Origin: Nocardiopsis flavescens
GTDB taxonomy: Bacteria; Actinomycetota; Actinomycetes; Streptosporangiales; Streptosporangiaceae
DNA: 64,000 bases
Direction of reading: 5' to 3'
Assembly: GCF_900141985.1 (NCBI RefSeq)
Contig: NZ_FQZK01000006.1
Span: 124,001 to 188,000 of the forward strand
The translations under genes were made by a program, and so were the position numbers. Under the pieces are notes generated by a model. That model made no database searches. It saw nothing but the letters and a program-made list of their open reading frames with translations, and was not told the DNA's origin. Shown here piece by piece: positions 18,737 through 26,700 of the stretch. Within the stretch, counting starts at the first letter, position 1. The number at the start of each line of letters is the position of its first letter.

Positions 18737-19390
18737 ATGCTGCTCATGAGGCTCCCCGGTGTCTACCGGGCACAGCATGACACGTCGCTGCTCCGCACCG
18801 TGCTCCGCCGGCGCGGCGGGGTCGCCGGGCGCTCGGTCCTGGACGTCGGGTCGGGCACCGGGGCGCTGGGCATCGAGGCCGTCCGCGCGGGCGCGGCCAG
18901 CCTCACCTCGGTCGACCTGTCGCTGCGCTCGGTGATGACGAGCTGGCTCAACAGCCGGCTGCACGGCGTCCCGGCCACGGTCCGGCGGGGCGACCTGTTC
19001 GCCCCCGTGGGGCCGCGCCGCTTCGACCTCGTGCTCGCCAACCCGCCCTACGTGCCCGCCGCCGCCCCGCGCCCGCCCCGCCACCGGATGGCGCGGTGCT
19101 GGGACGCGGGCCCCGACGGGCGCATCCTGCTGGACCGCATCTGCGCCGGGGCACCCGGGGTCCTCAACGAGGGCGGCGCCCTGCTGCTGGTGCAGTCCGG
19201 GCTCGCCGACGAGCACGCCACCCTGGACCGGCTGGACGCGGCCGGCCTGGTGCCCGCGGTCCTGGCTCGGGGCCGCATCCCGTTCGGCCCGGTGCTGCGC
19301 TCGCGCGTGCGCGAGCTGCGCGAGCGCGGGCTGCTCGCCCCCGGCCAAGTGGAGGAGGAACTCGTGGTCATCGAGGCCCGCCATGGATGA
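18737..19390 (+). CDS. HemK-like class I methyltransferase
   Basis: This 217-residue SAM-dependent methyltransferase has motif I VLDVGSGTGALGIEA near residue 36 and motif IV LVLANPPYVP near 99. The NPPY tetrapeptide is typical of enzymes that methylate amide, amino or N-heterocyclic groups in proteins or nucleic acids (the HemK/PrmC and MTQ2 group). It is shorter than PrmC and lacks the N-terminal substrate domain. The start at 18,737 is chosen because it is the first ATG after the repeat. It heads an operon whose genes overlap by 4-8 bp with CDGSH, diiron and EgtD-like genes, so its substrate is more likely a pathway intermediate or small protein than a release factor. Confidence 0.83.
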   Translation: MLLMRLPGVYRAQHDTSLLRTVLRRRGGVAGRSVLDVGSGTGALGIEAVRAGAASLTSVDLSLRSVMTSWLNSRLHGVPATVRRGDLFAPVGPRRFDLVLANPPYVPAAAPRPPRHRMARCWDAGPDGRILLDRICAGAPGVLNEGGALLLVQSGLADEHATLDRLDAAGLVPAVLARGRIPFGPVLRSRVRELRERGLLAPGQVEEELVVIEARHG

Positions 19391-19598
19391 CGACCGCCGC
19401 CGGGTCGTCGTCACCGGCGAGGGGCCGGTCCTCATCTACGGGCCGGTCGACGTGGAGATGCCCGACGGCACGCGCGTGCCCGGGGACCGGGCGGTGACGG
19501 CGCTCTGCACGTGCGGCCGCAGCAGGCGCAGCCCGTTCTGCGACACCAGTCACCGGCGCCGCGTACGCGACCGCCGGGAGAAGGAGGACGACACGTGA
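19383..19598 (+). CDS. CDGSH iron-sulfur domain protein
   Basis: This 71-residue protein carries a single CDGSH-type motif, CTCGRSRRSPFCDTSH. This pattern (CxCx2Sx3PxCDx2H) binds a [2Fe-2S] cluster through three Cys and one His. Such proteins transfer electrons or clusters. It overlaps the previous gene by 8 bp, and its stop overlaps the GTG of the diiron-enzyme gene. It is therefore probably a dedicated redox partner of that enzyme, which is an inference. Confidence 0.9.
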   Translation: MDDDRRRVVVTGEGPVLIYGPVDVEMPDGTRVPGDRAVTALCTCGRSRRSPFCDTSHRRRVRDRREKEDDT

Positions 19599-20596
19599 CG
19601 ACGACGATGACGCGGGCACCCGCGCTTCCGGCACCCCGCGGCCCGGTGTCCGCGGCCGTGCTGGCCGCGCTGCGCGGTGACCGGGCCGACCTGCCCGACC
19701 CGGACGGCGCCGCGCCCTACGGCGAGGACCTCCAGCTGGCCCTGTACTGCTGCTACGAGCTGCACTACCGCGGGTTCGCCGGGGTCGACGCCGCACGGGA
19801 GTGGGACCCCGCGCTGCTGACGCTGCGCGCCCGGCTGGAGGACGCCTTCCTCGGCGCCCTGCGCCGGGACGTGCCCGGGGGCGCGGACGTGCGGGCCGAA
19901 CTCGACGGGCTCCTGGTCGAGCACGTCGACGCGGCCGGCGTCTCCCACCACCTGCGCCGCGACGGCGAGCTGTGGCAGCTGCGCGAGTACGTCGCGCTCC
20001 GGTCGCTCTACCACCTCAAGGAGGCCGACCCGCAGTCCTTCGTCATCCCGCGCCTGGACGGCCCCGCCAAGGCCGCCCTGGTCACCGTGCAGCACGACGA
20101 GTACGGCGCCGGCGACCCGACGCGGGCGCACTCCCGGCTCTTCGCGGACATGATGGCCGAACTCGGCCTGTCCGACTCCTACGGCGCCTACCTGGACTCC
20201 GCGCACGCCGAGATGCTCGCCGAGGTCAATTTCATGTCGCTGTGCGGGCTCCACCGGGGGCTGCGCGCGGCGCTCGTCGGACAGTTCGCCACCGTCGAGC
20301 TGACCTCCTCGCCGGGGTCGGACCGGATGGTCAGGGCCATGCGCAGGCTGGGCTGCGGCCCGGCCGCCGTCCGGTTCTACGCCGAGCACGTCGAAGCCGA
20401 CGCGGTGCACGAGCAGCTGCTGCGGCGCGGGGTCATCGCGCCGCTGCTGGAGGCCGAACCGGATCTGGCACCCGGCATCGTGTTCGGCATCCGCGCCGCC
20501 GTGCTGCTGGCCGGGCGTTCGGAGGAGCGGATGCTGGACCGCTGGGGCCGCGGGGAGTCGGCCCTGTGCGGCCCGGCGGGAACGGGCGGGCCGTGA
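19595..20596 (+). CDS. heme-oxygenase-like diiron (iron-containing redox) enzyme
   Basis: This 333-residue protein belongs to the iron-containing redox enzyme family with a heme-oxygenase-like all-alpha fold. Relatives include non-heme diiron oxidases such as UndA, BesC and SznF. The family pattern is visible: ELHYRGF near residue 50, LREYVALRSLYHLKEADP near 130, VQHDEYGAG near 170, and a C-terminal FYAEHVEADAVHE near 255. These contain the Glu and His ligands expected for the metal site. The GTG start overlaps the CDGSH gene stop and has GAGAAGGAGG upstream. It probably oxidises a small molecule or amino acid derivative. The product is unknown. Confidence 0.83.
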   Translation: MTTTMTRAPALPAPRGPVSAAVLAALRGDRADLPDPDGAAPYGEDLQLALYCCYELHYRGFAGVDAAREWDPALLTLRARLEDAFLGALRRDVPGGADVRAELDGLLVEHVDAAGVSHHLRRDGELWQLREYVALRSLYHLKEADPQSFVIPRLDGPAKAALVTVQHDEYGAGDPTRAHSRLFADMMAELGLSDSYGAYLDSAHAEMLAEVNFMSLCGLHRGLRAALVGQFATVELTSSPGSDRMVRAMRRLGCGPAAVRFYAEHVEADAVHEQLLRRGVIAPLLEAEPDLAPGIVFGIRAAVLLAGRSEERMLDRWGRGESALCGPAGTGGP

Positions 20597-21597
20597 CGGG
20601 GCCCGGGCCGCGGGCGCGCACCCGCATCCTCCCGGTGGCGGACCGGGGCGACGCCGTGCCGGAGGAGGAGGTCGTGCGCGACCACCTGGGCCGGACCCCG
20701 CCCGGGCTGCCGCCCTGGCTCGGCTACGACGAGGCCGGCTCGCTGCTGTTCGAGCGGATCACCGAGCTGCCCGCGTACTACCTGACACGGGTGGAGCGCG
20801 CCCTGCTGGAACGCCACTCCGCCGAGGTGGCGGAACTGCTCGGCTGCGGGCGGATCGTCGAGCTGGGCAGCGGGAGCGCCAAGAAGACCCGGCTGCTGCT
20901 GGAGGGCTGCCTGCGCCTGCGCCCCACCTCCTACCTGCCGATCGACGTCGACCGGTCCATGCTGGCCTCCAGCGGCGCCGCCCTGTGCGCGGAGCTGGAC
21001 GGCCTGGAGGTCACGGGCCTGTGGGGCCGCTACGAGGACGGCCTGGACTGGCTGCGCGCCCACGCGGGCGGGCCCCTCGCGGTCGTCTTCCTGGGCAGCA
21101 CCTTCGGCAACGCCGTGCGGGAGGAGCGCGGCGGGCTGCTGCGCGAGATCGCCCGCAGCCTGGGCCCGGGCGACGCCTTCCTGGTCTCCGCCGACCTGGA
21201 CAAGGACCGCGAGACCCTGGAGGCCTGCTACAACGACCCGCCCGGGGACGCGGCGTTCGCGGGCTTCCGGCTCAACTACCTGACCCGGCTCAACGACCTG
21301 TACGGCGCGGAGTTCGCGCTCGACGACTTCGTCCCGCGGGCCCGCTACAACGCCGACACCTCCACGGTGGAGGGGCGGCTGGTCGCCCGCGCCGACCGGG
21401 CGGTGCCCGTGCCCGGCCTGGGGGTGACCGTGCGCGTGCCGCGCGGGGGGTTCCTCAACGTGGGGTACTCGGTGAAGTTCGACGAGCACGGCCTGGCCCG
21501 GGAGGTGGGGGCGCACGGCTTCGACCTCCAGGCCCGGTGGCTGGACGAGGACGCCGGGTACGGGATCTTCCTCTTCCGCCGGCGGGGGGACGGGTGA
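20593..21597 (+). CDS. EgtD-like L-histidine N-alpha-methyltransferase family protein
   Basis: This 334-residue methyltransferase belongs to the EgtD (DUF2260) family. The SAM site VELGSGSAKKTRLLLEG is near residue 95, YLPIDVDRSML near 115, FLGSTFGN near 165, and RLNYLTRLNDLYGAEF near 220 corresponds to the region EgtD uses around its amino acid substrate. The GTG start overlaps the stop of the diiron gene. No EgtB or EgtC neighbours are present, so ergothioneine synthesis cannot be concluded. It may trimethylate histidine or another amino acid for this small operon. Confidence 0.8.
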   Translation: MTGPGPRARTRILPVADRGDAVPEEEVVRDHLGRTPPGLPPWLGYDEAGSLLFERITELPAYYLTRVERALLERHSAEVAELLGCGRIVELGSGSAKKTRLLLEGCLRLRPTSYLPIDVDRSMLASSGAALCAELDGLEVTGLWGRYEDGLDWLRAHAGGPLAVVFLGSTFGNAVREERGGLLREIARSLGPGDAFLVSADLDKDRETLEACYNDPPGDAAFAGFRLNYLTRLNDLYGAEFALDDFVPRARYNADTSTVEGRLVARADRAVPVPGLGVTVRVPRGGFLNVGYSVKFDEHGLAREVGAHGFDLQARWLDEDAGYGIFLFRRRGDG

Positions 21598-21654
21598 ACG
21601 GCTCCGGACCGGCCGGGGCGCGGGGCCGCCGCGTCCGCGGCGGGGCCTGACCCG

Positions 21655-22321
21655 GTGCTCTCCTCGGCGCAGCTCGCGGTCTTCGTCCCCGCGGCCCTGG
21701 CGGTGGCGGCGGCGCCGGGCGCCAACAACCTGCTGGCCTTCCGCAACGGGCTGCGGCGGGGGCTGCGCCCCGCGGCGACCGCACTCGCGGGACGCTTCCT
21801 CGCCTTCGCCCTGATGCTGGGCGTGGTGACCACCGGGCTGGGCGCCCTCCTGCACGCCTCGCAGGCCGCATTCGAAGTCCTGCGCCTGGCCGGGGCGGCC
21901 GTCATGGTCGGGCTCGGGTCCTGGATCGTGTGGTCGGCCCGCCCCGCGACGGGCCGGACGCGGGAGGAGGGGGCCGGGGAAGAGGGGGCCGGAAGCCCGG
22001 CGGCCGTCCCGGTGCGACGGCTGGCGGCGCAGGAATTCGTCACTGCCGCCGCCAACCCCAAGGCGCTCCTGCTGTTCACGGCGTTCCTGCCGCCGTTCGT
22101 CCTGCCCAGGGGCGCTCCGGCCGGGGTGCAGCTGCTCGCCCTGGGCGTGCTGTACACGGTGTGCGAAGCGGCCACGGCACTGGTGTGGGCGGCCTCGGGC
22201 CGCGTGCTGGCCGCCCGCGGCCTGCGGCCGGCGACCCTGCGCAGGCTGGACCGGGCGTCCGGGGGCGCGCTGGTCGCGTTCGGCGGGGCCTCTGGCCCTG
22301 GCCGGCCTGTCGCGCCGGTGA
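21655..22321 (+). CDS. LysE family amino acid exporter with apparent frameshift near its end
   Basis: This LysE/RhtB-type exporter has about six hydrophobic segments, the AAPGANNLLAFRNGLRRG start, an acidic linker and the AANPKALLLFTAFLP motif. At about 22,290 (GGGGCCTCTGGCC) one extra base seems to have entered. Dropping the T gives the normal family ending ALVAFGGALALAGLSRR and a stop at 22,321. As written, the frame reads on without a stop to 22,551, over a strong terminator and into the opposite-strand flavodoxin gene. Either the gene is mutated in its last helix or there is a sequencing error. The start is a GTG at 21,655. Coordinates are given to the expected stop. Confidence 0.72.
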
Positions 22322-22328
22322 ACGCGCG

Positions 22329-22360
22329 GGCCCGGGGGCGGGGTTCCCCGCCCCCGGGCC
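22329..22360. terminator. strong bidirectional hairpin terminator
   Basis: A 15-bp perfect stem, GGCCCGGGGGCGGGG/CCCCGCCCCCGGGCC, with a 2-nt loop lies between the expected end of the LysE gene and the end of the convergent flavodoxin gene. Its position supports 22,321 as the true end of the exporter gene. Confidence 0.75.
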
Positions 22361-22378
22361 GTGGCCTCGCGGTTCCGG

Positions 22379-22987
22379 TCAGGGCGCCGGGTAGGGCTTC
22401 TCCCGCAGGAGCCGGGACAGGTGGGCCGCGTTGCGGGCCAGGGTCGCGGTCGTGGAGGCCACCGCCTCCGGCGTCTCCTCCAGGTCGATGTAGTCCTTGG
22501 GGTTCATCGCCTCGTTGTTCCAGTAGGTGCCGCCCTGCGCCGGGATGGTGAAACCGGTGTCGCCGAGCGCCTGGAACAGGTCCGCGGTGATCTTGTGGGC
22601 GCCGTCCTCGTTGCCGACCACCGCCGTCACGGCGACCTTGCCGAACATGCCCGGCCGCCCCTGGTCGTCGGTCTCGGACAGCTCGGCGTCCAGGCGCTCC
22701 AGGACGCGCTGGGCGACGCTGGACATGTGGCCGACCCAGGTGGGCGTCGACACCACCAGGATGTCCGCGGCGAGGATGCGCCGCCGGATGTCCGGCCAGG
22801 CGTCGCCGTCGCCCATGTCGGGCTCGACCCCGGGGCGGACGTCGAAGTCGACGACCCGGACCAGGTCGCCGCCGACGCCGTGACCGGCGAGGGCGTCCAG
22901 GACCTGCCGGGCCATGAGTTCGCTGCTCGACGGGGCGGGCGAGGGTTTGAGGCTGCACACGAGTGCCAGAGCGTTCAAGGAGTCCAT
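22379..22987 (-). CDS. flavodoxin-like NAD(P)H-dependent FMN reductase family protein
   Basis: This 202-residue flavodoxin-fold protein starts with ALALVCSLKPSPAPSSSELMA, a typical phosphate-binding loop for FMN. It continues with ILVVSTPTWVGHMSSVAQRVLERLDA near residue 80 and VAVTAVVGNEDGAHKI near 120, features of the NADPH-dependent FMN reductase and WrbA-like group. It probably reduces a quinone or provides reduced flavin. The ATG at 22,987 lies immediately beside repeat copy B. Upstream in-frame starts would be inside the repeat. Confidence 0.82.
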   Translation of the reverse strand: MDSLNALALVCSLKPSPAPSSSELMARQVLDALAGHGVGGDLVRVVDFDVRPGVEPDMGDGDAWPDIRRRILAADILVVSTPTWVGHMSSVAQRVLERLDAELSETDDQGRPGMFGKVAVTAVVGNEDGAHKITADLFQALGDTGFTIPAQGGTYWNNEAMNPKDYIDLEETPEAVASTTATLARNAAHLSRLLREKPYPAP

Positions 22988-23084
22988 GCCGGGGCGACTA
23001 CCCGGGGATCCGTGTTCCACCGTATACGGGGGGTCATTTTTGGTGGAGGGGGTGAAGAGGGGGTGGGGGTGGAGGGGGTGATTG

Positions 23085-23850
23085 GGGTCGGGGTTCCGAG
23101 AAGCGGTGTCCTCCGGCTGCGGTCGGGGGCTCCGGGCGGGTGGACGGCCCCCGGGGGCGGGGTGGGAAGTGTACGCGTGGCCTTCACCCCCGTGTGTTCG
23201 CGGAGGGAGCGATGCCCTCCGGCTGGGGTCGGGGGCTCCGGGCGGGTGGACAACCCCCACTGGCTGGGCGGGGAGGGTACTCGCGGCCTTCACCCCCAGG
23301 GGTTCGCGGAGCTGAGTACGCCCTCGTCAACCCCCTGGGGTCGGGGTGGCGATTCATGCTGACCGGCTGTGCCTCAGGCCCAGAGACAGCGCACGCTTCA
23401 CCCCCTACGGCGTTGGGAGGGCATGGGTGGGCTCTACGTACGGGCCGCTTGTCGCGCGCCTGATCCTTTGCAGGGGGCATTCCTCCCGTCTCAAGGGCTG
23501 GGGTGGGATCGCCTCGCTCGACCCAGCCCCGGAACACACCCCCACCACTGACGACGTGCGCCCAACGCTTCCCACTGAAAATCTGCCGCCCGCCGACCGC
23601 GCCGGGGCCAGGTCCACGCTCCGCTGGCCGCCCACCCCAAGCGGCTGAGCTTTCGGAGAACTCCGGTCGAGCTCTCACCCCCGCGACCCGAGGTGGGAGC
23701 GACACCCTCCGGCTATGGCCGAGGTCGCGGCCACCTGACCGGCAGGGGCCGGGCGCTCCGGTGGGGTGGGAAACCACTGCGGCGCAGCCGCGGACCGGCT
23801 CCGTGCTGTGGTCAGGCGCTTCGGGGGAAGTCGCTATGGCGCAGGCTCCG
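23085..23850 (+). repeat. long dispersed non-coding repeat, copy B
   Basis: Second copy, in the same orientation as copy A. The core runs from 23,351 to 23,714 (364 bp) and contains GGCCAG-N12-CTGGCC at 23,606-23,629. Before it come two GC-rich modules of about 100 bp beginning with CCTCCGGCTG and passing through CGGGTGGAC and TTCACCCCC. After it come two units with GGGAAACCACTGCGGCGCAG and GGGGAAGTCGCTATGGCGCAG. Its far end touches the last codons of the nucleoside hydrolase gene. In the middle it carries the GTCTCAAGGG variant, shared with copy C. Confidence 0.85.
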
Positions 23851-23851
23851 G

Positions 23852-24796
23852 TCACCTCGACGGCTGTGGGCGGGTGCCGTGGTCGGGAGAGGTGCCGGCC
23901 GAGACGATCCCGCCGACCATCTCCTCCACCACCGCGTCCGCCTCCAGCCCGCGCACGAGGTGGGTGCGGCCCTGCGGACCGCCCGGCTCGAAGGTGCTCT
24001 CCCCGGCGAACTCGCCGTCCGGGGCGATCCGCACCGTCCCCGGCCCGGAGAGCGTGAACAGGTCCGGCCGGGCCAGGGTGAGCACCGCGACCGGGTCGTG
24101 GGGCACGTTCCACTGCTCGTCCCAGAACTTCCACCACTGGTCGATGTCGGCGGCCAGCGCCTCCCCCAGCGGCCCGGCCGCCCTGAGGCGGTCCAGCTCC
24201 GCGTCACCGACCTTCACCCTGCGGGTGACCTCCAGGCCCACGACCACGGTGCGCAGCCCGGAGGCGAACACCCGGGCCGCGGCGGTGGCGTCACTGCGGA
24301 AGTTGTGCTCGGTGCGCTCGACGTCGCCGAACGCGCCGCCCATCACCCACAGCGTCCGCACGTTCTCCGCGAACGAGGGGTCGGCCTCCAGCGCCAGGGC
24401 GATGTTGGTGAGCGGGCCGACCGCCAGGACGTCGACCTCCCCGGGCCGCGCGGCAACGGTGCGGGTCATCCACTCCACGGCCGGCTCCGCCTCGTAGGAT
24501 TCCTCCTCCAGCCCGGGGTGCAGGGTCCCCTCGTGCCCCGCCCACCAGACCTCGCGGCCCGAGAGCGTGGCCCCGGCCCCCGCGCGGACGGGCAGGTCGC
24601 GCCCGGCCAGCGCCGCGTACCGGCGCGCCAGCCGCGCCCGCAGCCCCGTGTCCCCGTAGACGGTGGTGACGCCCAGCAGGTCCAGGCCGGGGAGCCCGAG
24701 GATGAGGGACAGCGCCATCGCGTCGTCCACGTCCGTGCCGATGTCGGTGTCCAGGATGACGGCGCGGGTGTCGGGCGCGGCGGGGCCGGCGGTCAT
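23852..24796 (-). CDS. nucleoside hydrolase
   Basis: This 314-residue inosine-uridine-preferring nucleoside hydrolase (IunH-type) cleaves the N-glycosidic bond of ribonucleosides. The calcium and ribose site DTDIGTDVDDAMAL is at residues ~15-28, followed by VLAVGPLTNIALAL near 120 and VMGGAF near 145. A late DPVAV segment supplies further ligands. The ATG at 24,796 is preceded by GAAGGAG. It is the last gene of an operon with a CUT1 importer. The importer therefore probably brings in a nucleoside or related riboside that this enzyme splits in the cytoplasm. Confidence 0.9.
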   Translation of the reverse strand: MTAGPAAPDTRAVILDTDIGTDVDDAMALSLILGLPGLDLLGVTTVYGDTGLRARLARRYAALAGRDLPVRAGAGATLSGREVWWAGHEGTLHPGLEEESYEAEPAVEWMTRTVAARPGEVDVLAVGPLTNIALALEADPSFAENVRTLWVMGGAFGDVERTEHNFRSDATAAARVFASGLRTVVVGLEVTRRVKVGDAELDRLRAAGPLGEALAADIDQWWKFWDEQWNVPHDPVAVLTLARPDLFTLSGPGTVRIAPDGEFAGESTFEPGGPQGRTHLVRGLEADAVVEEMVGGIVSAGTSPDHGTRPQPSR

Positions 24797-24858
24797 GGAA
24801 CGCTCCTTCGGGTAGGGGGTCCGGGCGCGGTCGGTCGACCTCCCGGACGGGGTCGGGC

Positions 24859-25752
24859 TCACTTGAGGCCCGCGGTCGAGACCGACTGGACGAAGTACTT
24901 CTGCAGGGCGAGGATGATGACCAGCGGCACCAGGATGAGCATCACGGACCCGGCGAACATGAGCCCGTAGTCCACGTTGAACTGGCCCTGCATGGCGGCC
25001 AGCGCGACCGGGCCGACCACGTGGTCGGCGTCGGTGCCCATGAGCAGCGGCCACACGTAGGCCTGCCACTGGAACAGGAAGAGCATCAGCCCCGCCCCCA
25101 TCAGGGCCGGCCGCGACAGCGGCAGGTAGATGCGCCAGAACACGCCCCACCAGGTCAGGCCGTCCAGACGGCCCGCCTCGACCAGTTCCTCCGGGATGGC
25201 GAGGAAGAAGTTGCGCAGCAGGAAGATCGCCATGCCGTTGCCGAGCCCGGGCAGGATCAGCCCGGTGTAGGTGTTCTGGAGGTTCCAGTCGCGGAACAGG
25301 TCGGCGAGCGGGATGGCGATCGCGTCGAAGGGGATGAGGAAGCTGACGACGATCACCGCGAACACGGCCCGGTGGCCGCGGAACCGCAGCGCCGAGAGCC
25401 CGAACGCCGCGGTGGCGCACAGGGCCAGGCCGGCGACGACGGTGACGGCGCTGATCAGCAGCGAGTTCAGGATGCCGCGCCCCAGGCTGGTGCCCGCCAG
25501 CGCAGCGTAGTTGTCCAGGACCGGCGTCAGGGTCAGGAAGGTCTCCCACCCCACGGGCGAGAGGAAGCGGAAGGTGTCCGCGCTGGGCCGCAGCGAGTTG
25601 GTCAGCACCCACACCAGCGGCAGCACGAAGGCCAGGCCCACGGCCGCGCCGGCGGCGCCGAGCAGGACCCTGCGCAGCGGCGGGCGGCCCCGTCGGCCCG
25701 CGGGGCGGGGCCCGGCCGTGCGGGCCGGGGCGTCGGAGGCGGTGTTCGGCAT
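24859..25752 (-). CDS. carbohydrate ABC transporter permease (MalG-type)
   Basis: This 297-residue permease has six membrane segments and the EAA loop PEELVEAGRLDGLTWWGVFWRI (shown by its core EAGRLDG) near residue 195, which docks with the ATPase. An N-terminal arginine-rich cytosolic tail precedes the first helix. It is the CUT1 MalG type. It follows the MalF-type gene by 3 bp. No ATPase is encoded in the operon. In actinomycetes the shared MsiK-type ATPase usually energises such importers. Confidence 0.86.
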   Translation of the reverse strand: MPNTASDAPARTAGPRPAGRRGRPPLRRVLLGAAGAAVGLAFVLPLVWVLTNSLRPSADTFRFLSPVGWETFLTLTPVLDNYAALAGTSLGRGILNSLLISAVTVVAGLALCATAAFGLSALRFRGHRAVFAVIVVSFLIPFDAIAIPLADLFRDWNLQNTYTGLILPGLGNGMAIFLLRNFFLAIPEELVEAGRLDGLTWWGVFWRIYLPLSRPALMGAGLMLFLFQWQAYVWPLLMGTDADHVVGPVALAAMQGQFNVDYGLMFAGSVMLILVPLVIILALQKYFVQSVSTAGLK

Positions 25753-25755
25753 CGC

Positions 25756-26700
25756 TCAGTCCTCACTTCGCAGCATGCGGAACTGCACCGCGACGATCAC
25801 GATGGTGACGGCCACCAGCACGACCACCTCCGCCTGGGCGCGCCCCATGTCCCCGAGGGCGTAGGCGCGGTTGTAGATGTCGAACATGAGGAGGTTGGTG
25901 GAGCCCTCCGGGCCGCCGCCGGTGAGGATCTGCACCGGAGCGAACACCAGCAGGTTCGACACGGTCGCCGCCACCAGGACGAACGACAGGGGCCTGCGCA
26001 GCATCGGCAGCGTGACGTGGAGGAAGGCGCGCAGCGGCGAGGCGCCGTCCAGCTCGGCCGCCTCGTACAGCTCGGCGGGGATGTCGTTGATGCCGGCGAT
26101 GAGGAAGAGCATCCAGTAGCCGACGCCGATCCACGACAGCAGGACGATGATGGAGGCCAGCGCCTGGTCGGGCGAGGTCAGGTACCCCTGCGGGGGCAGT
26201 CCGACGGCCGCCAGCAGCGCGTTGGCCAGGCCCCCCTCGGGCCGGAAGATCACGCTCCAGATCACGGCGGAGACGGCGGGCGGGGTGGCGACCGGCAGGA
26301 TCACCAGCGCCCGCCACACCTTGCCGCCGGCCATGCGCCGCCGCGTGTAGAGGACGGCCAGGCCGACGGAGACGGCGACCTGGAGGGGGTTGACGACGAG
26401 GGTGAAGAGCAGGGTCACGCCGAGCGCGTTGCGGAAGTCGGCGTTGGCGAAGAGGTCGGCGTAGTTGGCCAGGCCGACGAACGCCTCCCCCGACAGCAGG
26501 GACGTGTGGTGCAGGCTCCCCCACACCGCGCTGGCCCCGGGCAGCAGCCGCAGCAGGGTCAGTGCCACCAGCGAGGGCAGCAGGAAGGCCAGTGCGACGG
26601 CGGTGCGCCCGCGCCACCAGGGCCGGAGGTAGCGGGCCGCCCGGGGGCGGGCGGCCGTGGCGCGCCCGCCGCTCCCGGTCGCCGCGGGGGCGGTGCTCAT
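25756..26700 (-). CDS. sugar ABC transporter permease (MalF-type)
   Basis: This 314-residue CUT1 permease has six membrane helices, the N-terminal VALAFLLPSLVAL first helix and the EAA loop ELYEAAELDGAS near residue 205. It overlaps the stop of the binding-protein gene by 4 bp. It forms the heterodimeric channel with the next gene product. Confidence 0.86.
   Translation of the reverse strand: MSTAPAATGSGGRATAARPRAARYLRPWWRGRTAVALAFLLPSLVALTLLRLLPGASAVWGSLHHTSLLSGEAFVGLANYADLFANADFRNALGVTLLFTLVVNPLQVAVSVGLAVLYTRRRMAGGKVWRALVILPVATPPAVSAVIWSVIFRPEGGLANALLAAVGLPPQGYLTSPDQALASIIVLLSWIGVGYWMLFLIAGINDIPAELYEAAELDGASPLRAFLHVTLPMLRRPLSFVLVAATVSNLLVFAPVQILTGGGPEGSTNLLMFDIYNRAYALGDMGRAQAEVVVLVAVTIVIVAVQFRMLRSED

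Noticed and set aside
20593-21597. Ergothioneine biosynthesis gene egtD
   Set aside because: The family fits, but egtB, egtC and egtA are absent and the neighbours suggest another pathway, so the specific name was withheld.
22990-23085. G-rich tract (GGGGGTG-type runs) as a G-quadruplex regulatory element
   Set aside because: The tract could fold, but runs of this sort are common in such GC-rich DNA and it lies outside the conserved repeat core.
23184-24137. Long minus-strand open frame (317 aa) across repeat copy B
   Set aside because: The equivalent frame is broken by 1-nt indels in other copies of the repeat, has no ribosome binding site and overlaps the nucleoside hydrolase gene. It is a by-product of high GC.
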